The position numbers were made by a program, and so were the translations under genes. Shown piece after piece: positions 20,731 to 33,749 of a stretch of 64,000 nucleotides of DNA. The stretch spans positions 17,449,759 to 17,513,758 of the forward strand of contig CAIIXF020000009.1 in the NCBI GenBank assembly GCA_903813345.2, in the 5' to 3' direction. Each line of letters opens with the position of its first letter. Positions within the stretch are counted from its first letter, which is position 1. The notes under the pieces were generated by a model that was not told where the DNA came from, searched no databases, and saw only the letters and a program-made list of their open reading frames with translations. This stretch comes from Owenia fusiformis (lineage: Eukaryota; Annelida; Polychaeta; Sabellida; Oweniidae).

Positions 20731-20869
20731 AGAACTAGCATTAAAAACATGCAAATATCGCATTGTCGCTCCAAGCGACTAACCCCTTTTGAGGTTGCTA
20801 AATTGTACCTGCGTTCGACGCATTATATGAATCCGTCAACCCACGATACAAATAGACTTTTACGTCAGA

Positions 20870-21260
20870 GTTCGAACTGTACTGCATCAGAACAACTGCT
20901 CGACGTAATGGCTACAATGCCAAACATGATAACAATTTTTACGTCGGAGTTCCAACTGTACTACAACAGAACAACTATTCGACGCACTGGAAATAATGCC
21001 AAACATGACAACAATATTTACGTCGGAGTTCCAACTGTACTTCAACAGAACAACTATTCGACGTTCTGGTAATTATGCCAAACATGATAACAATTTTTAT
21101 GTCGAATATCATAAATGTTGTTAGGAACACAACTATCATCTTAAAACCATATTAACTACTATTCGACGTCATGGCTATAATGTCAAGCATGACAACAATT
21201 TTTATTCAACAGAACAACTACTCAACGTAATGGCTTTAATGCCAAACATAATAACAATCC
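20870..21260. repeat. ~80 bp tandem repeat
   Basis: The motif ACTATTCGACGTAATGGC, or a close form, recurs near 20,898, 20,978, 21,057, 21,163 and 21,222. Each copy is followed by ATGCCAAACATGATAACAAT and often TACGTCGGAGTTCCAACTGT. The long plus frame across it is a repeat artefact. Confidence 0.75.
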
Positions 21261-23650
21261 TCAGTCAGAGTTCAAATATGTAATTTTACCAAGTGTATTT
21301 CTTGTCGCTGCAGGTAAAACATAACGATCACGTAGTCTATCTGAATTGACAACTTCAAAAATCAATTCACAACAATTCGTTTGATTCTTTAAAATCTAAA
21401 AATGTAATATTTCAATTTCGCTCTGCATTCTAAATACATCCGTGAATATGCCAGATTAAAATAGTTTCTTGGCGTTTCATCTTTCTTCTTAAAGATTTTA
21501 TCATCTTTCAAATAACTTGCTCAATTTTAACCAAAATTATATGCAGTAATAAATTTTAAACATCAATGTTTGCAAAAACATGGATCATCCAGGAAACATA
21601 CCTGGATCAAAATACCCAATGTGTAAACTCAAACCATTGTCTATCTTACATCGATTTCTCTATGCTATATACAGTAAACTCTAGAAATGTACAATTATCA
21701 TTTGGACCAGGAATGACACACTAAGCTCTCGCTTATTTCAAAATGTCTCAAGTATGGAGCAACTCCGCAAGTTTTTATTTAATCTTCGATAAACTATTCA
21801 ACATGCAATAATCATGCATTTATCTAACAATGTAACCAAAGTAAATGTCCAAATCTGTCTACTCCTAGTCTCGAATCAAGACAAATCAACTATCTTCTAA
21901 AAAATAGTCCAGGTTTTAAACCTAAATGATTATATTCGGGAAATCAATTCACCTGCCTAATCAGACTATTTAAGTATTTATTCAAAATCTTCTAATCGCT
22001 TTAGAAAAGTATCGATCGATTTTCAAACAAATCGAAAACAAGAGTGTTAAAGACGAAAATTAAGCAAATACAACCATTATTGTAAAGTATGCGTACCAAG
22101 CATATGTCTGAATCCGACTACCCATGTATCGATTCACAACATACCATCAAAGATAACCACCCTATTCATCAATGTTATAAACAGAGATACTAGACCAAAC
22201 TGTTGGTATAAACACCTTATTAGTAAACTTAAAATGCTGATATTATACAATGCACTTTTATAGACCAGCATTTCACTTCTATTTCACATTACTAGTATTC
22301 AAAGATATCGCTCACCGATATTTTAAGCAAAAAGCTATTTATGAACATGCAAATTAAAAATATTCTAGTAACCTTTTTGCATCTATCAACATTAACTGTT
22401 TGAGCCTGAATACGACTACTCTTAGAACTCATTTGATCAAGCAGTTTATTTAACTGAATCAGTCATGAAATAAAATATTCTCCATAATTAAGCAACTTAT
22501 CTTTGAAGAAGAAAAGTTCTGAATATAGAAACTTATACAGTATGCAATTTATTCTTGTACGGATATTCGGTATCTAAAACATATGCCTGAACCCTACCCT
22601 CTTGGCAACGATTCACGACATTTCACAACCAAAAAGACTGTTATGATTACTCTCAGAGCCCTTTAATGGCATTTTGATCATTTCTAAATATGAATGAATG
22701 TTTTGAGTAGCAAACGAAGATGTTTGCGATAACATGTAGCTCACAAAAATTCATTATGAATCTGTCGAATACAAGTATCCTCTTGATAATAAAAGATATG
22801 AAAATACAAGTGTACAATTTCACTTGCAGGATATGAAGTATCCAAGGTGTATGTCTGAATCCAACCTTCCCAGTAACGATTCACGACAAGTAATGTCTGT
22901 TCTAAATACAAATACGCGTTATTAGCTAATAACTTAAATGGTATACCAATATGGCTCACCAATCGACGACATTTAACAATTCAATGACTCTTCAGTAACA
23001 CAACTCGTTAGTTGTTTGTCATGACTTACAACATTAAAATGCTAACGTTGCACAACTTTATACAAAAACTATAATTGTAGTAACTATCTCTGTATATGCG
23101 CAACACAGAGTTCATTTGAAAAACGTTTGCTATAAAATATCATTTTAGAATCTTTGCCCAACGCTGTTTTTTTTTTTTTTTGCAAAACTGAGGGAGCATA
23201 TTTGCACCTTGCTAATACCATGTCTGAAACAACTTAACAATCCTAAAACCGTAACTCCGGTTTAAAAACTGCCACATCTAAATAGGATGTTTGTTTGTAT
23301 GGATCCCATCTCCCTAAAAACACCTAAAATGCAGTTTATACAAATCATCGGAAAACGTACCAGTTTGCGTCGTTACCTAAATATCTGAAAGATTTCAAAA
23401 ACATGAACATTTTGACAGTCAAGTTACAAATATCCAACGTATGTAGCAGTGTGGCGTCTTGCCCGTGACTGAACAATAGATCTTGCAATCTTTAGTGCTC
23501 CTGCACCTATGACCAATCTAAATATGTTTAGCAAAACCCAGTATCCTTACATTAAAAAAGGATATTTGATATACTAAGCAAATCTGTTAACAACTACTTA
23601 TCTTATTCATTGCGATAGCTGAACCCTCCTTGTTTAGCGTTACTCACAAT
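21261..23650. repeat. Degenerate long-period repeat
   Basis: The block ATATGTCTGAATCC.AC...CGATTCACGACA recurs in diverged form near 22,100, 22,580 and 22,850, with weaker traces near 21,610. This suggests an old tandem repeat of a few hundred bp. A poly-T run lies at about 23,168-23,181. No exon was recognised. Confidence 0.4.
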
Positions 23651-25930
23651 CCAAACATTGGCCCTCATCGTTACTTCTTCTCATGCACCGGCGCACCTCT
23701 CGGGTAGCGTTGCATCTTTCGATGTTACTGGAACTCAAACGATCACATGGTCACTTTTCGGGTTTACATGTATAAAATCCTTTAAATCGTTTATGCAGAG
23801 CATTTTCATAAAAGGTCCAACAATCTTTTCTATCTTTTCTAAACCTTACGAAATTGCAAAAGATTACTTGTTTCAATATAAACTACTTCTTACCCTTGCC
23901 AAATCGTTGGCGTTTTCTTACTGCATCAGCACGAAAGATGAGTATCAATCCAATGTAGAAACACATTGACGGTATTGCAGTACATGCATCCTCTGTTCAT
24001 CGTATATTTAGGTATCAATATAAGCATATAACAAGGGCTAAATGATAAAGACCGAATGCACCAAAAATAGACGCATCATGCTAAAACTGTGTATAAACGC
24101 TTCGGTTGCTACTCGCAGAATAACACGATCCCATCGTGCATCCACTCACATAACCTACTCATGATCACATCATGTTATCCAATCAGTTGAAATCGCGTTC
24201 GATTTCACTAACGCTAAGACGTTATATCAACCGGAAATAAAATAATTCAACTCTAATTTCAAACGTGTTGAATTTTAATTATTAGCACATAAAGGGGCAT
24301 AAAATCACATTTTACATGATTAAAGCATTTCTAATTTACATTAGACCTATGCGTCGTCTGTGAACTATTCGCAGATAAATATAGGGATTGATGAACATGT
24401 TGTGCTAAGAGAGAATTAATACTACACATGAAAGAACAACATGATAACTTACACTGACGATCACAAAAACAACGATCTTGCAAATGGCAATATAACACAA
24501 AGCACAAATGAGGCTTCTGACTCAAATCATGGACCTTTATTTCAAATATATAGAGCATTGCATTACGTTTCTTGGACCACAATCAATATCACATAATGGG
24601 AAGCAAATATCGTTTCTTTAAAATTGCATGAATATGTATGCACAAGTGCCACACCATTCAAAGGGAAAGGACAAATATTGTTACAGAACACAGCGATAAA
24701 AAGAAAACATCTCAGAGTAAACCAGTCACATAAAGAAAACAAACCCCAACTATCACAAAGTATGATCGACTGACCAAACTAAGATCATGTCTAATCTCCC
24801 CCCTCCCCCATCACCCACAATTCAAGCACCATTACCACTATCCAAGATCACAACACCAAAGGACATTTCATGAATCAAAATACGTGTTAGAGAATAGTTT
24901 TTTATTTGAGAATCAACTTACTCCTAATATTAAAAATAGTTGCGAAAATGTATTAGTTTGCAAGGCGAATTCTTTTGATATTCCAATTTACCTCGTTTAG
25001 TTGAAATGAAAAAACTTTTTATCGATATCGAAAGAATTTTGTCTGCCATTTTGGATAACGAATCTTGCTCCAGTTATATTTACTCATCAAATATGTCTTG
25101 TGCAAGGAATTGATGATAGATTTAATTTCCTACGTGAGTAATTAATCGACACGGAATTGTGTAGATGTCGTTTAAAAGATTAAGTCTTGGATTTTGTTAC
25201 CAATATAATCTCAACCATCATTTTTTCACGTTTATATTCACGACCCTCCTCATTTACTTGAGTTCCAGTCCCAAGATCAAGATAATGTTGCCAAAAGGCC
25301 GTGGAGAAGAGTATCACTAATATAAGTCGTTTTGAAGTATTTTATGCTGCTCCTAATCGGTACTATATAAGAGGTGTCAGTTTTGAAAGTTCGTCAATAG
25401 TAATTATCTGAACATGAAGTTTTACTCCAGGGAAATATAGGAATATGTAAGGATTTAGTTTCTTGTGATATACGAAGACGATAATACTTATTATAGACTA
25501 ATATGGTGTTATCAATGCCATAGCGTAGGTATTTTGTGAGTGTATGCCACGAGTGGGCGAAGCGAGCTTGGGTTTGAGAGGTTCCCTCCACCAAGAAATT
25601 TGGAATGAGATTATATTTGAAGCGTTCTGGGTTGTTTTAAATTACGAAATTCCGACTAATGTGGATAAATAAAATGTAAATTATTGGCCATTTTCAGAAT
25701 ATCCAGTATTTTTAAAGTGTGGGGCAATCCAATATAAAAGAATTAACATTTCTCTTAATTTTGAGAGTACGCAGACGCTTTATGCGTATATGACGCTACG
25801 CCATTCTTATACAAAGATGTATACATCTCAATTTCTTTGACATTCTTTCCCTTTTCAGACCGCCATCAATTGAATACTGTAATGGAATTCATTTATTTAT
25901 TATTTATTTATTGCTTATTTGACAATCACT
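23651..25930. other. Intergenic sequence, nothing recognised
   Basis: No repeat matched elsewhere in the window, and no motif-bearing open frame or RNA gene was seen. Confidence 0.35.
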
Positions 25931-27239
25931 AACCCTACTATCACACCAAACTAGTTCCCACTACGTTCTCGAAAACGGGCTTCAACTGTGTACGTACGAA
26001 CTGGACGTACTTAGAACCGTTTGGGGTCTATTAACAAACTTCATCGAACGTATTTGTCCTCTTACATTTTGGCATGCCAACCTAAGGTCCTTACCATGGC
26101 ATGGGTGCACTAAGGTCCATCACTTTTGGAAGAGTTTATTTTCATTCAAAAGGTAGTATAGGAGTCGATATATTTTATAAGCACAACGTTTGAATACACA
26201 CTCAGTGGAGTCAGTTACTTGAATAAAACCTAGACATTGCAAATCTATATAGTATAGTATATAATTTATCAATTGTGCAAAAGACCCCATGCAGAACAGT
26301 TCTAGTGATAAAGACAATCTTCCCATTACAAACCAAAGGCTTTACCAAAATGCCCAAAAAATCACTATTGATTTTTCTATTATTTCAGACATTTATGGTT
26401 AGTTTATTGACTAAATTTCACAAACAGGCACAATTCTAAAAAATCTTACTTGGAAATGCAAATTAAGGTGCTATGGAAGTTAACAGGAAATGACAAAACA
26501 AAAAATGTCAAAACCATATGCTGGATTTTGAAAATTTTTTGAATCAAGATAACAGAGTTCTGATTGGACCTCCACTCAGTTTAATTAGTTCCACATATCA
26601 TTTACATGACTGGGAACACAAGGAAAATGGTCAGAATGACCATAAACATGATGAAATAACCTTTTCAGCCCTCTGAAAATGTGACTGAAAAATAGCTAAG
26701 AGTAGGTGCCCAGGAAAGGTCACTGAAGAGAATCTTTTGACTTTTTCAGAAAATGTGCCCAATATATTACTCTAAATGATACATTTTTAAAAAATTCATA
26801 TCATTCTCAGAAAAAGAAAAAAAGAAGAAAAAAACTGAATTTAAAATCGATCTATTTTCCTTTTAACTACAGCAATTATTGTTTCAGACAATTTTTTAAA
26901 ATTTCAAAGATTGTATCATTTAGAGCAATATATTAGACACATTTTCTGAAAAAATCAAGAGATTCTGTTCATTGACCTTTCCTGAGCACCTACTTTTAGC
27001 TATTTTTCAGTCACATTTTCAGAGGGCTGAAAAGGTTATTTCATCATGTTTATGGTCTTTCTGACCATTTTCCTTGTGTTCCCGGTCATGTAAATATGTT
27101 GAACTAGTTAAACTGACTGGAGGTCCAACAGAACTCTGTTATCTTGGTTCAAAAAAATTTCAGAATCCAGCATGGTTTTGACATTTTTTGTTTTGTCATT
27201 TCTGTTAACTTACATAGCACCTTAAATTACAAATTAAAA

Positions 27240-27930
27240 TTTGTTGCATGAAACACATTGATGAATATGTTCATACAAACTGGAGAAAGTATATAATTGG
27301 GTTCTCCACTTTCAATGAACACATTTTTTGTACTTTCTCCTGCATGTATGAATAAATATTTTGTGTCCATTCTCCAACATGCATAAGCAAATGATTTGTA
27401 CTTTCTTCATTGTGCATGAACCAAAACGTTGTTCATTCTAACGTTGTTAATTAATCAATGTGTCAGAACGAATAAAATGTACCTAAACCAGTGAGTATGA
27501 ACGAATTTAATGTACTACAATATCTATAATGTGTATGAAGAGATATTACGCTCTTTCTCCAGTATGGACATGAACCAACACGCCTGTGTATATACTTTCT
27601 CCAGTATGTATGAACAAATATCATGTACTCCATTGTTTATGAACACACATATTGTATGAACAAATACTATGTACTTTCTCCAGTGTGTATGAACGTACAG
27701 AGTATTGGTTAAATAACTAGTGAAAGTACATAATATTTGCTCATACACACTGGAGAAAGTACATGATATTTGTCAATACACACAGTTAAAATTTATTGTT
27801 TCATATATACACTGGAAAAATATAAATAGCAGTCCATACACACATACACAGAAAGTAAATAAAACAAAAAAAAATTGGTTTAGGCACATGGGAAATTAAC
27901 CTAGTTTCGATTCATACATACTGGAGAAAG
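27240..27930. repeat. Minisatellite of the left foldback arm
   Basis: Irregular copies of ACTGGAGAAAGTACATAATA and TTTGTTCATACACA, in both orientations, spaced 35-65 bp. The mirror-image array sits at about 31,830-32,360. Open frames that cross these arrays are repeat translations. Confidence 0.7.
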
Positions 27931-28822
27931 TATACACAGAGGAGTGTGACTCAGAAAATGTGACTCAAAAACAGTTAAAAGTTGGACTTTTAGAAAGGTC
28001 ACCAGACAGAATCTATTGCATTTTTGAGAAAGTGTGCCAAATATATTATTTTAAATTATAGAAGCTTTTGAAAATTTGGATTCATTCCTAAAAATAGAAA
28101 AATGAGAAACTGCTTCAGAAAGCAATCCATTCTCTTTTTATGATCACAATTTTTGTTTCAGACAACTTTTCAAAATTTCAAAGCTCCTATGACATGTATG
28201 ATTTAGAGTAATATATTTGGCACATTTTCTGAGAAGTCTTTCACATGATGTTTAGGCTAATTCATTCATACAAACTAGAGAGAGTATGAGAATATTGATT
28301 AATCCAATCTGAGTAATATGATAGATAGTTGGTTCTTCAACTAGAGAGGTTTACTTAGATTTTGAATATCAAATAGTTTTGGATCAAGTGTTATAAAGAA
28401 TCTGATCTTCTTAACTTAACTTTGAGCATGCAGATAAATATTCAATGGATTTACATAAAATGCAGAGTTCCTGTGACAATGGTATTTATTTTCAATGATC
28501 AAGAAAGTACTTTGCACCCTCCCGCAAAATTAGGAAGAAGCCAGAGCTTTCATTCTGGTACACATCGCATCTAGAAACATGTCTGTGTCTATCATGTAAG
28601 AAGAGAGGGTCAAGGTATTCCATGATGGAACATTTTGGAAATCCTTTTTAGAAATTGCTATGCTGAATATGGGATATTGGTATACACTATGTACAAGTAA
28701 TGCAGATTGCTCCGATTTTCACTACGGCGCCATGCCGATTGAGTATTTTGTTCAAAATTGAATACAATATTGAACAAACGGAGCAAATGTGACCCAGGCA
28801 TCAGCACACTACCCTACCTCGA

Positions 28823-30075
28823 TAGCGCATGCGCGAATTTTTTGGCTTTCAACCACGTCGCTTTTGAGTATTTCGACTGCTTAGTCAAAAGGTTAATACG
28901 TTTGGTGCTCGGAGTGAGTCAATATTGCTATACGCTGAACTTCAGTGGTGCAATAGTGAAGTCCATGTTCCAAGTTATATGATAGCTGAAGAAAGACTGT
29001 AAATACTATCGTTTTAAATTTTAGAATATTTGATATGTCATAGTACACGGTACACAGTTGCAAAAGTTGATCAATACAGGGTACAAGGAATGTAAATTGC
29101 TCAATAGTACAGGGAGCGAGAAAGTAAGCTGATTTTACAGACATACTATGTCCCGATCTCATGTACATTTACGTTGCAAACAGTGAAAATTATGCTAAAA
29201 AGGCCGCTTGATGCTTTGAGGTGTCATCAATTGTTATTTAATCCAAATAAAGTAAACATTATTTTGTAGATTTATATTACCCCTTGAATGGTCTAATTCA
29301 CTACCGTTCTCAAAAACCGATAATTTAAAATATTTTGTTCAAAATACCATCATGCCACGACTTGAGAGCATTTTGTTCTTCACGATTTGCTGTAGCGCTG
29401 ATATTACATCGTATTTCTCTATTATTGTAAAAAAACTAATACCAGATCGATGTAGTATTAGATGACGTGTTGAATGTCAGATGTTTTTGGATGGTACCTG
29501 CTCCGGTGATTTTGCATTTAATCATGAAACGCTCATCACAAGACACCTCGAAACAAACATTATCCTCTTTGTGACAAGAGGAAAAATGTTTCACAATATG
29601 TTATGCCTTACGGCAAAGTAAAGATACATTTCTGGGATGACGTTTTTTGCATCTTAAGATTTTAGAAAAACAATTAATTCACAAAAATACAGTTGAATAA
29701 CATACTGGAAAACGTATCCACATATAACACGATGACACGCAGTTTAAATAACAGTTAACTAGGTTTTTTGTTACATATCAATGTAACATTTTCGAAGGGA
29801 AACTTACATGCTCCCTGTACGTTGATAGATTTACTGAAATGTATCGTGTATTGCATTGAGTTTTGCTTCACTGCGCCAACTATTATCTATCTTTGCCTAT
29901 AGTTGTTTTTTGCCAACAATATTCTACAAACTGCTCGATGAATCAATTCTATGTCTGGTAGAATACTAGAAATAAATGTAAAATGTATTTTACGTTCAGA
30001 AATATGGAATTAAACCCACGTCCTCCATTTGCAACTTAGCTGTACCCTGTTTCCCTTTTAAACGTGGTCACGTGG
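28823..30075. other. Unpaired core of the 6.4 kb element
   Basis: Single-copy sequence between the arms. The longest minus frame (about 28,893-29,168) has no recognisable motif. If the element ever encoded a protein this is where it would be, but only short frames remain. Confidence 0.45.
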
Positions 30076-30089
30076 TAGGGTAGTGTGAT

Positions 30090-30587
30090 CAGTGTAGTAT
30101 GAATTTATTTTGTTAGGATGCCAGTCAGAGCTCTTGATGCAAGTACCAAGTTTGCAAACATGCATGTCAACCATGGCCAATTAGAAAAGTGCACCCCTTC
30201 TATATGATAATATAAACCCTTCCTACACCTTGGTTTAGCTTTAGATCACTATGCTATCACTATGTGGCAGAAATGCATTCTGATTGGATATAAATGATCA
30301 CATGACTTAGTTCACCAAGGTATCAGGAGATGGCATGCCAAAATGTAAATCTCTATTAGAGATTTTACATTTTGGCATGCCATCTCCTGAACTAAGGTGA
30401 ACTAAGGTCCAATCAGAATGCATTTCTGCCACATAGTGATAGCATAGTGATCCAAAGCTAAACCAAGGTGTAGGAAGGGTTTATATTGTCATATAGAAGG
30501 GGTGCACTCTTCTGATTGGCCATGGTTGACATGCATGTTTGCAAACTTAGTACTGGTATCCTAACAAAATAAATTCATATTACACTG
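30090..30587. mobile_element. 498 bp palindromic MITE inside the foldback right arm
   Basis: The element begins CAGTGTAGTATGAATTTATT and ends with its complement. It is a near-continuous palindrome with its centre at about 30,350-30,362 (CTCTATTAGAGATTTTACAT). It interrupts the right arm between GTAGTGTGAT and ATGCCTGC, which are adjacent in the left arm. Its centre contains TTACATTTTGGCATGCC, the same sequence as the tips of the 6.4 kb element, so the two are related. Confidence 0.75.
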
Positions 30588-33316
30588 ATGCCTGCATCAC
30601 TTTTGCTCCCTTTGTTCAAAATTGTATTCAATTTTTGTTCAAAATTGTATTCAATTTTGAACAAAATACTCCAATCGGCAGGGCCGCGCCGTAATGAAAA
30701 TAGGAGCATTCGGAATTACTTGTACACAGTGAATACCAATAGCCTATTTTCAGTATAGCAATTTCTGAGAATGGTTTACACATTTTATAAATAAGGGTTT
30801 CGAAAATGCTCCATCATGGAATACGATGACCCTCTCTTCTTGCATCATTGACACAGACATGATTTTAGATGCGATGTGTATCAGAATGAAAATGTTCTGA
30901 CTTTCTTCCTATATAACTTGGCGGGAGCGTGCAAAGTACTTTCTTGATCACTAAAAATAAATGCCACTGTCACAGGGACTCTGCATTTAATGTAAATCCA
31001 TTGAAAATTAATATGCTAAAGTAAAGAAAGATACGAAGATTAGATTCTTTATAACACTTGATACACATCTATATTGATATAAGTAAACCTCATATTTTGA
31101 AGAACCAACTATCCATCATATTACTCAGATTGGATTAATCAATATTCTCATAGTCTCTCTAGTTTGTATGATTGTTCAGTTTGTTTAGATCAAACATCTC
31201 AAACGTTGAACTCATATTTTCTCCATTCTTCAGGGTGTATAAACTTACAGTTTGTACTTTCTCCAGTGTGGGTTAAGGAAGTAGTTATCAGAAATTTACA
31301 CAAAACAGGAAATGAAAAAACACGTGGATATTCGACTTTTTAAAAACTGAATAGAGTTCTGTTTTGCCCACCAATCACATATCTCACATATCTCAACCTT
31401 ACATATCATTTACATGACCAGGATCACAATGATCATGCTCAGAATGACTCTAAAAATCATGTGAGACTTTTCAGCCCTCTGAAGTTGTGACTGAAATATG
31501 CTTAAAAAGATTACCTTTGGAAATGTCGCTTAACAGAATTTTTCAGAAAATGTGCCCAATATATTGCTCTAAATCATAGGAGCTTTGAAATTTTGAAAAG
31601 TTGTCTGAAACAAAAATTGTAATCATGAAAAGAAAATGGATTGCTTTCCAAATCAATTTCTCATTTTTTCCATTTCTAGAAATGAATTAAGATTTTCAAA
31701 GCTCCTATCATTTCAAATAATATATTTGGCACACTTTCTGAAAAATGCAATAGATTCTGTCTGGTGACCTTTCCAAAAGTCCAACTTTTAACTGTTTTTT
31801 GAGTCACATTTCTAAGTCACACTCCTGTGTATATACTTTCTCAAGTATGTATAAACCGAAACTAGGTTCATTTCCCATGTGCCTAAACCAATATTTTATT
31901 TTTTTTTATTCACCAATGTTTCAGAATCAATATATTGTACTTTCTTCTGTGTGTATGAACTACAATAACTGTGTGTATTGACAAATATCATATACTTTCT
32001 CCAGTGTGTATGAGCAAATATTATGTACTTCCACCAGCTATTTAACAAATACTCTGTACGTAGGATGTATGAACAAATATTTTGTGTCCATTCTCCAATA
32101 TGTTTAAGCAAATCATTTGTACTTTCTCCATTGTGCATGAACCAAAACTTTGTTCATTCTCTTCAGTGTCTCAACAAATATTTTGTTAATTAATCAATGT
32201 TTCAGAACGAATAAAATGTTCCTAAACCAGTGTGTATGAACAAATGTCATGTTCTACTAAATCTATAGTGTGTATGAAGAGACAATACGTTCTCCAGTAT
32301 GAACATGTATATGAACCAACACGCCTGTGTATACACTTTCTCCAGTATGTAAAGACTCCTGTACTACCTTATGAATGAAAATAAACTCTTCCAAAAGTGA
32401 TAGGACCTTAGTGCACCCATGCCATCGTAAGGACCTTAGGTTGGCATGCCAAAATGTAAAATCTCTATTAGAACGAGTGACAACCTACTAACGACGAGCT
32501 GGACGTACTACGAACGGAACAGTCGTACTTCAAACCTACTAAGGACGTTTTTACAACGAGTTGAACTGTCTGAGGACGTATTAAGAACGAGGTAGAACTT
32601 ATTGCAAACGGGTTAAAACTGATTAAGAACGTATCTATCAACGAGTTAGCAAAAATATAGCTATCACACCAAGCAAGTTGCCACTGCATTCTTCAAAACT
32701 GGTTTTAAACTGTGTGCGAACGGAATGAACGTAGCTACAACGTTCTACGGTCTATTTACGAACTTCATGGACTTTCCCGGACAGGGAATGTGATTTAGAA
32801 TTTTGAATCGATTCAAAATTCGATGACGACCATACCGTTCTGTAATCAGGTCATGATGACCTTCTAGACTAAGGGACGCGCTACACGACGTTGCACACCG
32901 ACATGGTGCGACCTGAACGAACTGCGAATGAGATGGACGTATTGAAGACTGTTTATGAACGAAGTAGCTAATTATTTTAGACATATTTCCCGACCACAGC
33001 CAGATTGAGCCCGTTTTACGACGTTTTCGTAAGACTGGCAAGAACGGGTAAGAACTAGTTTGGTGTTAATAGCGATGGGCGTCACTGTGTGTTCATACTA
33101 CATATACACGGTGTTATAGCATGACGGTTACGCCACCTCTGAAAACGAGGTTGGCCGGCTACGTTTCACTGATTTATCCAATAAAATGGGCGCGATGGAA
33201 AAGAAAACTAAGGTTGGTGCATTATTTTCTACTACTGTCACGGTGTTATAGCATGACAGATACGCCACCTCTGAAAACGAGGTTAGTCGTATACGATCAC
33301 TGATTTATCCAATAAA

Positions 33317-33343
33317 ATGGCCACGATAAAACAGAAAGCTAAG
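33317..33343 (+). CDS. Possible first exon at the left end of the TIR element
   Basis: ATG at 33317 encodes MATIKQKAK up to the donor AAG|GTAGGT. The duplicate at about 33,187-33,213 encodes MGAMEKKTK up to AAG|GTTGGT. A conserved acceptor-like site (CTCGTTAG|GGC at about 33,555 and GTTGTTAG|GGC at about 36,200) lies downstream in both internal copies, but the exon after it soon hits a stop. The evidence is only a start codon, a donor and conservation between copies. Confidence 0.3.
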
Positions 33344-33749
33344 GTAGGTGCATTATTTTCTACTACTGCGTATCAATAAAAGCATGAAAGATTTATGTAA
33401 GCGTCGCATTCGGTGATGCATTCAGTAATGTTTATTTTGAACGTAGTCTTTGCAAATCGACGCCCATGGATAACATGAAATAAGCGAAAAACTGTCGAGT
33501 TTGAAATTCAAAACTTCATAAAATTTAGTAATTTGTTTCTTTTCCTCGTTAGGGCATGCTCTACATTGCGCAACAACCTCAGTGTATATAAATGTAACCT
33601 ACATACGATCATACAAAGCCAATTAAGCATTGTAAACCACTTAATATGTTCTACTCAAGCCATAATAATGTATTTTGAATTTGCGGATACGCCAAAAATT
33701 GATAGACAGTTACGCGAACCTCGTTCATATATGTAACACCGAATCATTT

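Larger units (their letters stand above)
26065..32467. mobile_element. 6.4 kb long-inverted-repeat (foldback) element
   Basis: The ends are TTACATTTTGGCATGCCAAC and its complement. The two arms can be followed inward for kilobases: 26,070-26,150 pairs with 32,366-32,460; minisatellite DNA at about 27,240-27,930 pairs with 31,830-32,360; 27,950-28,250 pairs with 31,490-31,815; 28,260-28,340 with 31,110-31,190; and 28,480-28,822 with 30,588-30,985. The left arm (about 2.76 kb) is longer than the right (about 1.9 kb) because it contains its own palindrome at about 26,460-27,230. The middle (about 28,823-30,075) is unpaired. No frame in it shows a known transposase, so the element is non-autonomous or of a type I do not recognise. 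Confidence 0.75.
25934..33071. mobile_element. TIR element copy A (ends CTATCACACCAAACTAGTTC), split by a 6.4 kb insertion
   Basis: The outer ends CCTACTATCACACCAAACTA (25,934) and CTAGTTTGGTGTTAATAG (33,071) match the ends of the uninterrupted copy at 56,113-56,929. The left piece stops at about 26,064 (GTATTTGTCCT) and the right piece resumes at about 32,468 (AGAACGAGTGACAACCTA). About 50 bp of the element between those points is missing relative to the intact copy. The rest of the span is a later insertion. Confidence 0.8.

Noticed and set aside
20665-21072. 135-codon plus frame
   Set aside because: It crosses the ~80 bp tandem repeat; its peptide repeats with the DNA and has no protein features.
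27240-27930. Regularly spaced short repeats considered as a CRISPR-like array
   Set aside because: Spacing is irregular (35-65 bp), the units occur in both orientations, the mirror copy lies at 31.8-32.4 kb and the genome is an animal's: it is a minisatellite inside a foldback element.
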